Shown here piece by piece: positions 7,567-14,862 of a stretch of 17,927 bases of DNA. A model generated the notes under the pieces. That model had not been told where the DNA came from and ran no database searches. It was given only the letters and a program-made list of their open reading frames with translations. How positions within the stretch are numbered: position 1 is the stretch's first letter; every line of letters starts with the position of its first letter. Made by a program: the position numbers and the translations under genes. The stretch is from Pelobacter sp. UBA6812 (lineage in GTDB: Bacteria > Desulfobacterota > Desulfuromonadia > Desulfuromonadales > Syntrophotaleaceae): positions 1-17,927 of the forward strand of contig DKEW01000038.1 in assembly GCA_002452265.1 (NCBI GenBank), written 5' to 3'.

Positions 7567-8445
7567 TTACCTCGCGATCTCGATGACCATGTGGTGGCAA
7601 TGAACATTTTTCCTGGCGCGCAAGCCGTCTTCATCAGCATAGAGGTGCTGACTTAAGACCTCGGGGGTCAGGACGTTGGGACGGATCGAGTCGGTACGCG
7701 CCTGAACCGGGCTAACGGCGAGTCCCTGGGTGTAGAGATGCCATGCGATGGCATTCATCAACTCCATGGTTTGCGGATAATTGTTCTCCACAAAGACCAA
7801 GTAGCGGCAGCCGGAGCGGCGGACCAGTCCTTCAAAGGTCTTGATGGCCCGGGCACGATCTCCGTAGACCTCGGTGAGAAAGTTCTGGGCGATGACCAGG
7901 TCGCTTCCAGCCACTCCGCAGGCGCAGACCTCGGCAGCACACTTTACCACATTGCACTGGCGGCTGGTGATGCTGAATCCGGTGCGGTCGGAGGCGTAGC
8001 CCGGCAGCATGTCTGGGAGGAGTACCTGTTGGATGATTTTCCAGGCCGGCTCGCGATCGAAAACATTAACGTCGACGTGTTCCAGAGCGGGGGCGCGCTC
8101 CCGCAGGTAGGCTGCCAGGCCGAGGACTTCGGGACCGGGGCCGCCGCCAAAGAAGGAGGCCTTCAGGGTGCCACCGGCAAAGAGCTCGTCGGGTAGGGTG
8201 CCGGCGGTGAGTACATGGGTGATGGGTTCGATGTAGTAGGGGAAGTAGGCAATGAGATAGGCAAACTGAAAGTAGAGGTCATGGTAAGGGAATGAGCCGC
8301 CCACCGGTTGCCTGTAGAGCTTCCGGATCTTGCGGACGTGGTCGCGCAGCTGGGTTGCGGCGGTCGTGAGATGCGCTTCGCGGGCGCCGCTCAGTTTACA
8401 GATAAAATCGAGGGTCTGCTGGGCGGGGTTGTGCTGTGGGAACAT
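7567..8445 (-). CDS. Putative SAM-dependent methyltransferase-like protein
   Basis: The 292-residue product shows features of a class I methyltransferase: a Gly-rich loop FFGGGPGPEVLGLAAYL (residues 98-114), an acidic strand end VNVFDREPAWK about 20 residues later, and DLVIAQNFLTEVYG, which fits motif IV. The N-terminal 90 residues are helical and aromatic-rich (FPYHDLYFQFAYLIAYFPYY), possibly a substrate-binding cap. It starts at an ATG with AGGAGG 6-7 bases upstream. I do not recognise a closer family, and the substrate is unknown; a resemblance to Rsm22-type proteins is possible but weak. It is the first gene of a minus-strand run with DUF1848 and ssb, and is divergent from the small ORF at 8594. 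Confidence 0.7.
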   Translation of the reverse strand: MFPQHNPAQQTLDFICKLSGAREAHLTTAATQLRDHVRKIRKLYRQPVGGSFPYHDLYFQFAYLIAYFPYYIEPITHVLTAGTLPDELFAGGTLKASFFGGGPGPEVLGLAAYLRERAPALEHVDVNVFDREPAWKIIQQVLLPDMLPGYASDRTGFSITSRQCNVVKCAAEVCACGVAGSDLVIAQNFLTEVYGDRARAIKTFEGLVRRSGCRYLVFVENNYPQTMELMNAIAWHLYTQGLAVSPVQARTDSIRPNVLTPEVLSQHLYADEDGLRARKNVHCHHMVIEIAR

Positions 8446-8593
8446 GGCGTGCCTCCTGAATCAGTTTGCCGGTGATTCCGGCGTCTGATGAGAGACACGG
8501 CAGTGAACGGGCGGATTTCAAAAATATTTTTCGGGAAGCCCTCCATTCCCCTATCGGTGTACATTTGCAGCGGGATAATGTAAAAATAACGGC
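8446..8593. promoter_or_regulatory. Divergent intergenic region
   Basis: This 148-base gap separates the minus-strand methyltransferase operon from the plus-strand small ORF and must hold both promoters if both are expressed. GATAAT (8574-8579) is a fair -10 for the plus direction, but no convincing -35 stands 16-18 bases before it. Confidence 0.3.
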
Positions 8594-8779
8594 ATGAAAC
8601 AGCAATCGCTCAGCCAGACCAACAAGTTCCTGCGCGACCCTGAAAAGCGGCGTCAGGCGTTGCTGCGTTCGGTTCTTTCTTCTTCGGCAGTTGAAGGGAT
8701 CAGGATGACGGCGCAGGAACTGACGCAGCTGCAAGACAAAGTCTTTATCCCCGCTGATCCTCCCGGCTCTGCGCGATAA
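8594..8779 (+). CDS. Small Fic-antitoxin-like protein
   Basis: The 61-residue product reads SQTNKFLRDPEKRRQALLR followed by SVLSSSAVEGIRMTAQEL. S30-xxx-E34-G35 fits the (S/T)xxxE(G/N) inhibitory helix that blocks the ATP site in Fic proteins and in separate Fic antitoxins. The surrounding TNxxLRDPxxRR pattern is one I associate with short proteins next to fic genes; this is recall, not a search. No strong Shine-Dalgarno is visible. The gene converges on the fic pseudogene and their 3' ends overlap by 35 bases (8745-8779). It appears undamaged although its presumed target is broken. It could also be spurious, since its second half is antisense to the fic 3' end. Confidence 0.55.
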   Translation: MKQQSLSQTNKFLRDPEKRRQALLRSVLSSSAVEGIRMTAQELTQLQDKVFIPADPPGSAR

Positions 8780-9378
8780 TCCTTCCGAAAATATCCGCCA
8801 TCGGCTGGTTCTTGTCCTGCGCCAGCTCTGACGGCGGCAAAGTACGCTTCCCGACGTTCGCCTTCCATCCCATCGAAGATCAGCATCGGCAGTCCCGCCT
8901 GTAATCCCATCCGGATGGCCAGCAACCGCGCAAGGCGGCCATTCCCTTCTCGGAAGGCATGAATCAGCACCATTTCGATATGGACGATGGCCAGTGATAG
9001 GGCAATCGTTGAGTCGTCGCCGGCGCAGGGGGTGTGGCGCGCCAGGCTCTCTTTTTCAAAGCCCGTCATCAGTTGCGGGATATAGGCCGGAGCCGCAAAC
9101 GGGAACCCGCTCTTGCTCATCATCATCACCTGACGATATTTGCTGGCCCAGGGGTAGATGTCGCCCGGCCATGCGCGATGCATGGAGCAGATGTCGGCAG
9201 CAGTAAAGCGGTGTTTCTGGTCGAACCGGTCAAGCATTTTCTCGGTAGCCTGTAGCAGGGCGAGGGTTTCCGCTATTTCCATTTCGGCAATACAGGTTTT
9301 GAGGACCAGGCCGTTCGAGCAGGGCTCGTATTAGCTCTCGACCAGCCCTGCCGTATCGTAACGGTCTCCCTGCTTCAT
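8745..9378 (-). pseudogene. Fic/DOC-family protein, nonsense codon plus frameshift
   Basis: The central part is a good Fic domain: FTAADICSMHRAW, DIYPWASKYRQV, a flap-like SKSGFPFAAP and the catalytic loop HAFREGNGRLARLL, with the essential His, Asn and Arg present. Intact Fic enzymes transfer AMP or similar groups to a target hydroxyl. Two defects are visible. The natural start is ATG at 9378 (MKQGDRYDTAGLVES), but codon 16 is TAA before YEPCSNGLVLK, where relatives have Gln. Near 8815 the frame slips: the proper end (DKNQPMADIFGRIIAQS) is in another frame and stops at 8745. A downstream ATG at 9282 could still start a truncated product with the Fic core but a wrong C-terminus. The ATG overlaps the end of the zeta remnant as ATGA. 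Confidence 0.85.
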
Positions 9379-9523
9379 TTCTTGGTCTCAATTGTGGCGG
9401 TTTCGATCATCTTGTTAAATTTTTCCTGAAGTCGGGGCAGTTGGCTTCGCGGGGGAGGTCTTCGCGGGCAAAGGTGGTTTTGCCTGCGCCGTTAGGGCCG
9501 GCAACGATAACGATGCGGTTCAT
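9375..9523 (-). pseudogene. Zeta-toxin-like ATPase remnant with large internal deletion
   Basis: The ATG at 9523 opens MNRIVIVAGPNGAGKTTFAR, a Walker A P-loop start typical of zeta-toxin-family ATPases, and continues LPREANCPDF. The coding sequence then jumps to what looks like the C-terminal end of the same kind of protein (QEKFNKMIETATIETKK, stop 9375-9377) in another frame. Read straight from the ATG, the frame ends after 38 codons at 9407. About 150-200 residues expected for the family are missing. The old stop overlaps the fic ATG as ATGA, so zeta and fic were once a coupled pair. Intact zeta proteins phosphorylate UDP-amino-sugars or related substrates; this remnant cannot. Confidence 0.75.
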
Positions 9524-9532
9524 GTCTTGCCG

Positions 9533-9769
9533 TTATCTGAAAAACAATATGTCTGGCATAGTTTGTAGTGTCTGGTCTATAGGATCTATACTTTTCACGT
9601 CCCACCCTAGTTCTCTTGTCCACGGGGTTAATATGTCAAAGTCAGCTACAAATCTCTCCCTTACATATGGGTCCTCCATTGGGAATACCAATGCAATTTC
9701 AGCGTTTGTTTTTTGTAATCTATTTTCGTTCGTGCTTTGCAACTCGTCTCTCAATTCAGCTTCTGTCAT
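9533..9769 (-). CDS. Small hypothetical protein downstream of HEPN gene
   Basis: I do not recognise this 78-residue protein. It begins MTEAELRDELQSTNENRLQ, a helical charged stretch, then IALVFPMEDPYVRERFVADF and DILTPWTRELGWDVKSIDP, ending DILFFR. It has no membrane segment and few Cys. I prefer the ATG at 9769, with GAGGAAG about 5 bases before it, over the GTG at 9787 that directly abuts the previous stop. The tight spacing makes it a likely partner of the HEPN-like protein, for example an antitoxin or accessory factor, but the sequence alone does not show this. Its end lies just before the zeta remnant. Confidence 0.55.
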   Translation of the reverse strand: MTEAELRDELQSTNENRLQKTNAEIALVFPMEDPYVRERFVADFDILTPWTRELGWDVKSIDPIDQTLQTMPDILFFR

Positions 9770-9786
9770 TTTCACTTCCTCTCTCA

Positions 9787-10377
9787 CTATAGATTAACAT
9801 TTTCCCCTCCAAAAATATCTTTCTCTAAGGAATTTGCCTCTGACTTAACGTCTACCAAAAACATTTCGTTAGGGTAATATTTGATCGCGAAAGGGATGTC
9901 TTCGAGACTATGATCTCTGTCGACATAATTCGCTGTAATAATGTCTCTCAAAATACTTCGCATCTCTAAGCATGCATTAACAAGAATGCTCAGATCAGGA
10001 AATATAGGGCGTTTAGGCGCATCAAAATCATTATGAACTAAATATTTATCTCTGGCATTTACTACCCCTTCCCAGAAAATTTCATACTCCTCTTCATTCA
10101 TTGCCACGCTTTGCCATATCCGTGCTGCTGCATGGGCTTTTGTCATGCAGCTAATCGTTCCGCCTTTAAATAATCTGCTAAAGTGGGTTCGCTCCGAACA
10201 AGTACCAAAGACTTGACACCAATGGATTACGCACATTGCGCCATAACAGTTTTGTGTGAATGCCAAAATATTACTTGAACTTTTTGATGATACGTCAAAT
10301 GAGTATGCTGCTTGGATGCATCTTCGGCATGCTACTTCAATATTCCACATTAGCTCGAGATTTTCACTTGGAACCAT
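9787..10377 (-). CDS. HEPN-like protein (possibly AbiU2-type)
   Basis: The 196-residue, mostly helical protein contains ARDKYLVHNDF, in which R109-x5-H115 fits the Rx4-6H signature of HEPN RNases. Before it come MCVIHWCQVFGTCSERTHFSRLF and EEYEIFWEGVV, a combination I associate with AbiU2-like HEPN proteins of abortive-infection and toxin systems. If so, it would cut RNA; this is inference from motif and fold pattern. Start ATG 10377 is preceded by GGAG. It lies 81 bases after the end of the TPR-CHAT gene on the same strand, with a possible promoter of its own between, and is followed at once by a small gene. It is AT-rich compared with the CHAT gene, so it may have a separate origin. Confidence 0.6.
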   Translation of the reverse strand: MVPSENLELMWNIEVACRRCIQAAYSFDVSSKSSSNILAFTQNCYGAMCVIHWCQVFGTCSERTHFSRLFKGGTISCMTKAHAAARIWQSVAMNEEEYEIFWEGVVNARDKYLVHNDFDAPKRPIFPDLSILVNACLEMRSILRDIITANYVDRDHSLEDIPFAIKYYPNEMFLVDVKSEANSLEKDIFGGENVNL

Positions 10378-10407
10378 TGGGTTATCTCCGTTTGCGTCCG
10401 TACAATA

Positions 10408-10436
10408 TTTATAAAATCTTATCGGTCTATGGTTAA
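10408..10436 (-). promoter_or_regulatory. Possible sigma-70 promoter for the HEPN gene
   Basis: On the minus strand TTAACC (10431-10436) and TATAAA (10408-10413) are separated by 17 bases. The -10 matches 5 of 6 and the -35 4 of 6 consensus positions. It would start transcription about 20 bases before the gene's ribosome binding site. Confidence 0.35.
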
Positions 10437-10458
10437 TACAGGTCCTCGTTTCAAAAAA

Positions 10459-13458
10459 CTACTTCCAATTCCCCATAAGAATAAATGGTGCCCAATAGTA
10501 CGGATGTGAATATGGCCGCTGGGCATCTCTGACAAAGCGTTTCCGTTCTGAACCTCGCTCTTCATCAGCCGGTTCATTTTTCTCCTCGGCAACCTCTCCC
10601 TGCAGCAGCGTGAGCTGCGCTTGGCGCAGGGCCTCGGCCTTGGTCATGTTTTTCTCTTCCCTCAACCGGTAGAATTCTTTCATAAGCCGAGCCGTACTTT
10701 TGTCTGAAACCGGCCAGAGGGTGGCGATGACCGATTTCGCTCCCTGGTTCATGGCAATGGCGCCAAAGCCTTCAATCTCCCCCCCTTTTCCCGTTGCCCC
10801 CATTGCGGTCTCACAGGCGGAAAGGGTCAAGAGTTCCGACTCCTTGAAAAAGCTGCTGTTTCTGAGCCGGTCAAGACTCAAGGTGCTGCCATCGCCCAAC
10901 AGCAGGAAAGAGTCGCGATCCGTACCCGGAACAAAGCGGAAGTGACTAGCGACATGTACCACCGAATTACGGAGGGAAGTCTCCGTCATGGCATTCTCGG
11001 TAAAGTCTTTATTCAATCGGATCTCGCCGGGGATGATGCCGCCGGTGCTGTTTTTGACGATGGCGTTAAGTTCGGCTTGTACGTTAGGCAGAGGCGGGAA
11101 ATCGGCATGAACTTTATCGCTGACGCCGAGGGCGGCCACTTTCCATTGCCGCTTTGCCGGCAACGCCACCTTGTCCCTGGCGGCTTCGACGTACATGGCG
11201 GTACGGTAGGTTTGGGCGACATAGGAGCTGCCATCATAAAGAGCGCCGAAGGGGAGATAGCGCAGGGCGCCATCGAGAGAGAGTATGAGCGTCGTGGCCT
11301 GACTGGCCCGAAGATCTTTGGCGACCGGGGCGAGGAGAAGGTCGTACAGTTCCTTGGCTACAGGGCGGGGATCAACCCTGGGATTGGTGAGGGCATCACG
11401 CAGCGCGAAGATTTTTCTGTTCAGCTCCTTTGCCTTGATGTTGCTGCGGCGGGCAAGCTGCACGTCCGGGGTTGTCAGGAGGATATGCAGTCGCTCGTCG
11501 GTGATCAGGTAATGCAGAAGGATTGACCCGTCACCGAGATTCTTCAGAGTCTCCAGCGATTTTAGCTGCTTGGCGCCGATATCCTCGATGCGGTTGGTAT
11601 TGGCACTGGACTCTTCCTTCATCGCCTTCAGCAGGCGGTCAAGGTAGTCGTTGAATTCGGCAGTGGCCTGCTCATCCTCCTGGGTCAGTTTCGCCAACCG
11701 ACGCTTCTCATTCGCGTCAAGCGGATAGAATTTTGCCTTGGTACGCAGTTCGCCAAGCTCCTTGCCAAGCCGCACGTTCCGAGCGGAGATGGCTTCGTAT
11801 TCCTTGATCCATGGCTCTTCCGAAGCAAGATAGCTTGCCCGGGCTGTCAGCCGGTTGGCGACCCCGGCATCGCGCCGGATGAACTCGAAATACTCCTCCT
11901 CTTTCAGCATAGTCAGCACCTGCTGGGCCTCGGCCAGGCGCCCCTGATCGAGCAGCATGTTCGCCAGGTTCTTGTAAGCCCCCCCGATCCTCTTGTCGAA
12001 GCTATTCAGGGCTGCCTGGCCGATCCCGGAGACGTTTTGTCGCAGCCCTTGGAGGGTGTTCACCGATTGCTTAGCAAACAATATCCCGGCAGAGGGAGAA
12101 TGTTGCTCAGAGATAAAGCTAGCATAATCATTAAGAATTTTTGCGTAAGAACGAGGTTCACCTGCCTTGGCTAAAATTCGAAGTGCCTTCCGGTAAAGCG
12201 GCTCCGCCTCGTCGTAGCGCTCGGTTATGAAATACAGCACTGCAAGGGTATTGAGGCTTTTGGCGGTATCGGGATGGTCCGGGCCGAGAGTCTTCTCCCT
12301 AATGGATAGCGCTACTTTATAGAGCGTCTCCCCCTCGCCAAAGCCCCAGTCGCTGACAAGATTATCAAGGCTGGCAGCGGTATCGGGATGATTTAGGCCG
12401 AGTACGTTTTCGCGAATAGCCAGAGCCCGTTCATAGAGAGGCTTCGCCTCGTCATAGCGCTCGGTTGTTTCATACAGCCGAGCAAGATTGTTGAGGCTAG
12501 CTGCGGAATCGGGATGGTCTGGGCCGAGCGCTTTCTCCCTGATGGTCAAGGCGCGCTTATAAAGCGGCTCCGCCTCGTCATAGCGCCCGGTTGCTGCATA
12601 TAGCCCAGCAAGATTGTTGAGGCTAGTGGCGGTACCGGAGTGATCTGAACCGTGTGTCTTCTCCTTGATGGCCAGGGCTCGTTTATAGAGCGGTTCCGCC
12701 TCGTCATAGCGACCGATGGTGTCATACAATCCAGCAAGATTGTTGAGACTGTCGGCGGTATCAGTGTGGTCCGGGCCGAGCGCCTTCTCCCTAATGGCAA
12801 GGGCTCGTTGATATAAAGGCTCCACCTCCCCATAGCGACCAGTTGTGAAATACAGCAAAGCAAGATTGTTGAGGATGGTGGCGGTATCGGGATGGTTCGG
12901 ACCGAGTGCCTTCTCGGTTATGGCTAGAGCTCGTTTGTAGAGTGGCTCCGCCTCGTCATAGCGCCCGGTTGCGTCATACAGCCCAGCAAGATTGTTGAGG
13001 CTGGCAGCGGCGTCGGGGTGATCCGGGCCGAGTGCTTTCTCCCTGATGGTCAAGGCGCGTTTATAAAGCGGCTCCGCCTCGTCATAGCGCCCGGTTGCGT
13101 CATACAGCCCAGCAAGATAGTTGAAGCTGGCAGCGGCGTCGGGGTGATCCAGGCCGAGTGCCTTTTCCCTGATGGTCAAGGCTCGTTTATAGAGCGGCTC
13201 CGCCTCGTCATAGCGCTCGGTTGTGCGATACAGCCCAGCGAGATCGTTGAGGCTGGCGGCGGTGTCGGGATGATCTGGGCCGAGCGTCCTCTCCCTAATG
13301 GACAGGGCTAGTTTATAGAGCGGCTCCGCCTTGTCATAGCTCCCGGACTGAAAATAGCGATCCGCCTGAGAAACAAGCTGTTCCGGCTCCTTGAAGGTGG
13401 TCTTCCAAAGAGCCAATATCGTCAGGACACAGATTGTCAGAAAAATAATTACCCGCAT
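10459..13458 (-). CDS. Membrane-anchored TPR-CHAT protease
   Basis: A 999-residue protein. Residues 3-18 (VIIFLTICVLTILALW) form a membrane anchor without a clear cleavage site. Residues 40-430 are ten kinesin-light-chain-like TPR units of about 42 residues with the motif RYDEAEPLYKRALxIREK-ALGPDHPDTAxSLNNLAGLY. A helical linker (about 430-690) follows, then a CHAT caspase-like domain with catalytic His839 in VVHVASHF and Cys882 in TLSACETAMG, plus the usual GAKSVIATLWPVSD and PYYWAPFILMGNW blocks. The dyad is intact. CHAT proteins are clan CD cysteine peptidases, often gated by their TPR sensor. It starts 12 bases after the anti-sigma-like gene and is the last gene of the three-gene operon, so that membrane protein is the obvious candidate partner or substrate. 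Confidence 0.95.
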   Translation of the reverse strand: MRVIIFLTICVLTILALWKTTFKEPEQLVSQADRYFQSGSYDKAEPLYKLALSIRERTLGPDHPDTAASLNDLAGLYRTTERYDEAEPLYKRALTIREKALGLDHPDAAASFNYLAGLYDATGRYDEAEPLYKRALTIREKALGPDHPDAAASLNNLAGLYDATGRYDEAEPLYKRALAITEKALGPNHPDTATILNNLALLYFTTGRYGEVEPLYQRALAIREKALGPDHTDTADSLNNLAGLYDTIGRYDEAEPLYKRALAIKEKTHGSDHSGTATSLNNLAGLYAATGRYDEAEPLYKRALTIREKALGPDHPDSAASLNNLARLYETTERYDEAKPLYERALAIRENVLGLNHPDTAASLDNLVSDWGFGEGETLYKVALSIREKTLGPDHPDTAKSLNTLAVLYFITERYDEAEPLYRKALRILAKAGEPRSYAKILNDYASFISEQHSPSAGILFAKQSVNTLQGLRQNVSGIGQAALNSFDKRIGGAYKNLANMLLDQGRLAEAQQVLTMLKEEEYFEFIRRDAGVANRLTARASYLASEEPWIKEYEAISARNVRLGKELGELRTKAKFYPLDANEKRRLAKLTQEDEQATAEFNDYLDRLLKAMKEESSANTNRIEDIGAKQLKSLETLKNLGDGSILLHYLITDERLHILLTTPDVQLARRSNIKAKELNRKIFALRDALTNPRVDPRPVAKELYDLLLAPVAKDLRASQATTLILSLDGALRYLPFGALYDGSSYVAQTYRTAMYVEAARDKVALPAKRQWKVAALGVSDKVHADFPPLPNVQAELNAIVKNSTGGIIPGEIRLNKDFTENAMTETSLRNSVVHVASHFRFVPGTDRDSFLLLGDGSTLSLDRLRNSSFFKESELLTLSACETAMGATGKGGEIEGFGAIAMNQGAKSVIATLWPVSDKSTARLMKEFYRLREEKNMTKAEALRQAQLTLLQGEVAEEKNEPADEERGSERKRFVRDAQRPYSHPYYWAPFILMGNWK
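12175..13341 (-). repeat. Ten tandem 126-bp TPR-coding repeats
   Basis: Units of 126 bases encode the TPR motifs. Adjacent units, especially the second and third (about 12,950-13,200), are nearly identical in DNA as well as protein, a sign of recent duplication. The ninth unit is degenerate: it reads LDNLVSDWGFGEGETLYKVAL, about four residues shorter than the consensus and lacking the RYDEAE helix. Confidence 0.9.
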
Positions 13459-13470
13459 CTAAACCTCAGC

Positions 13471-14862
13471 TTAATAGGCATCGTACAGGTCATCGAGATA
13501 ATTTCGAATGTCTGATACGGAGTAATCTTTCTTAGCCAACAACGCCTGCAGGTTTGCCAGAACCAAAACGGCCGCGGGTGCCGTATTCTGATTTGCCAAC
13601 TCACCCTTGAAGTACGCTATCACGGCCGGAGTCACTGCCTGCAAGAGTTGCTTGTCATCGGCGAGCCGCGCCGATTGCAGCCATGAGCCAAACCTGAGGT
13701 CGCCTAGCTGACCTGATGTGGATGCTGCCTTCTCGATTTCCCGGATAAATGTTTCAAGCTGGTCTTTGTTACCTGCTCGCTCTGGCAGTTTTATGGATGG
13801 GCCGCCAGTCACCATCGGTATGAGCTGATTCAGTTGCCGCATGGCCTCATCTTTTGCGGCCGCATCAGCGATCTTGTCAGCGGCGATGTAATTCATCAAG
13901 GTTATGCCAGTTTTATAGGCCGGTTTTTCAGTCTCAACAGGGTGATACCCTCCCCTGGTTACTTCGAAGACATCGTCCATCGACATGCGATTGCTGAGCA
14001 TGACGATATCGACACTCGCCAGAAGGATTTGGGGCTGGAGCGGTGCAACTGCGGGGGCCTGCGCGATGTTGACTTCGCTGACCTTGACTGTGTTAAAGAC
14101 GGCAATGCCTATGACCGCAACAATAGCAACGGCTGTGGCAAACTGCGCCGGGGAGAACAGCGGGCGGAACCAATCCGCAAGCTTTTGCAGAATTGATTCG
14201 GCAGGCGGCAATGTTGCAACGGCTGAAAACACATCCTTCACCGCCGGCACAGCCACAAATGCCCCGGTCTCGATCTCCAAAGCGCGGAAAAACGAAAGAA
14301 TGGTCCCTTCCGCCGCCGGCTCGTGGCTGGCCGAGGCTGGGGCCATCACCTGCCGCAACTGCTCCGACGTGGCCGCACCGATGTACACATCGAGTTGATC
14401 ATCCTTGAGAGCGTAACAGTTCCACCCTTGGGCAAAGCCGAACGAGTCGCCCAACCAAACATCCCCTTCGCCCATCAGTCGCTTGTCGGCATAAAGCTGG
14501 GCGACCTTCCATGACGCACCATTCTGCTTAAGCAACAGAACTGTCGGCGGCGAGAGATAGCGGCCGTCCTCCTGCCAACCACCCAGAGCTTTCTTCAACG
14601 TCCAGACCTGCCCGGCTTGCCTTGACTCGACTTCCACTCGCGCAGTCGCCTGCTCCATCTTGTCGAACACTTTCTGCCAGGCAGCTTTTTCCTCCTGATC
14701 CATCTCCCGGTTCTCCCGGCAGGACTCGCAGAAGGACAGATGCTGTTGCAGGTGTTCATCAATATGCTCGGCAAAAAGCACGTCGGCAGGCGGGCAGGTG
14801 CGCTGCTCATAGGCAACCTGCCAGGCCAGTTTCAATTTAAGTTCGTCGTTGTAGCGGCTCAT
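13471..14862 (-). CDS. Zinc-finger transmembrane anti-sigma-like protein
   Basis: The 463-residue product has an N-terminal zinc-binding anti-sigma (ZAS-like) pattern: C23, then H41-xxx-C45-xx-C48 in HLSFCESCREN, preceded by charged helices. Residues 85-160 look like a small beta-rich domain (VWTLKKALGGW, VAQLYADKRL). One membrane segment follows at about 240-258 (FATAVAIVAVIGIAVFNTV), and the last 200 residues would be on the far side of the membrane. Anti-sigma factors hold their cognate sigma factor at the membrane until signalled. Its ATG overlaps the stop of the sigma-like gene as ATGA, the usual sigma/anti-sigma arrangement. The role is inferred from architecture and position; the C-terminal domain is not recognised. 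Confidence 0.78.
   Translation of the reverse strand: MSRYNDELKLKLAWQVAYEQRTCPPADVLFAEHIDEHLQQHLSFCESCRENREMDQEEKAAWQKVFDKMEQATARVEVESRQAGQVWTLKKALGGWQEDGRYLSPPTVLLLKQNGASWKVAQLYADKRLMGEGDVWLGDSFGFAQGWNCYALKDDQLDVYIGAATSEQLRQVMAPASASHEPAAEGTILSFFRALEIETGAFVAVPAVKDVFSAVATLPPAESILQKLADWFRPLFSPAQFATAVAIVAVIGIAVFNTVKVSEVNIAQAPAVAPLQPQILLASVDIVMLSNRMSMDDVFEVTRGGYHPVETEKPAYKTGITLMNYIAADKIADAAAKDEAMRQLNQLIPMVTGGPSIKLPERAGNKDQLETFIREIEKAASTSGQLGDLRFGSWLQSARLADDKQLLQAVTPAVIAYFKGELANQNTAPAAVLVLANLQALLAKKDYSVSDIRNYLDDLYDAY

Noticed and set aside
7738..8196. 152-residue plus-strand frame inside the methyltransferase-like gene
   Set aside because: Antisense shadow; the minus-strand gene has a strong ribosome binding site and coupled neighbour.
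10942..11526. 194-residue plus-strand frame inside the CHAT gene
   Set aside because: It is antisense to the conserved CHAT domain and has no family features.
12175..13341. Regular repeats that could suggest a CRISPR array
   Set aside because: The period is 126 bases with no spacers, and the repeats translate into consecutive TPR motifs in the CHAT protein.
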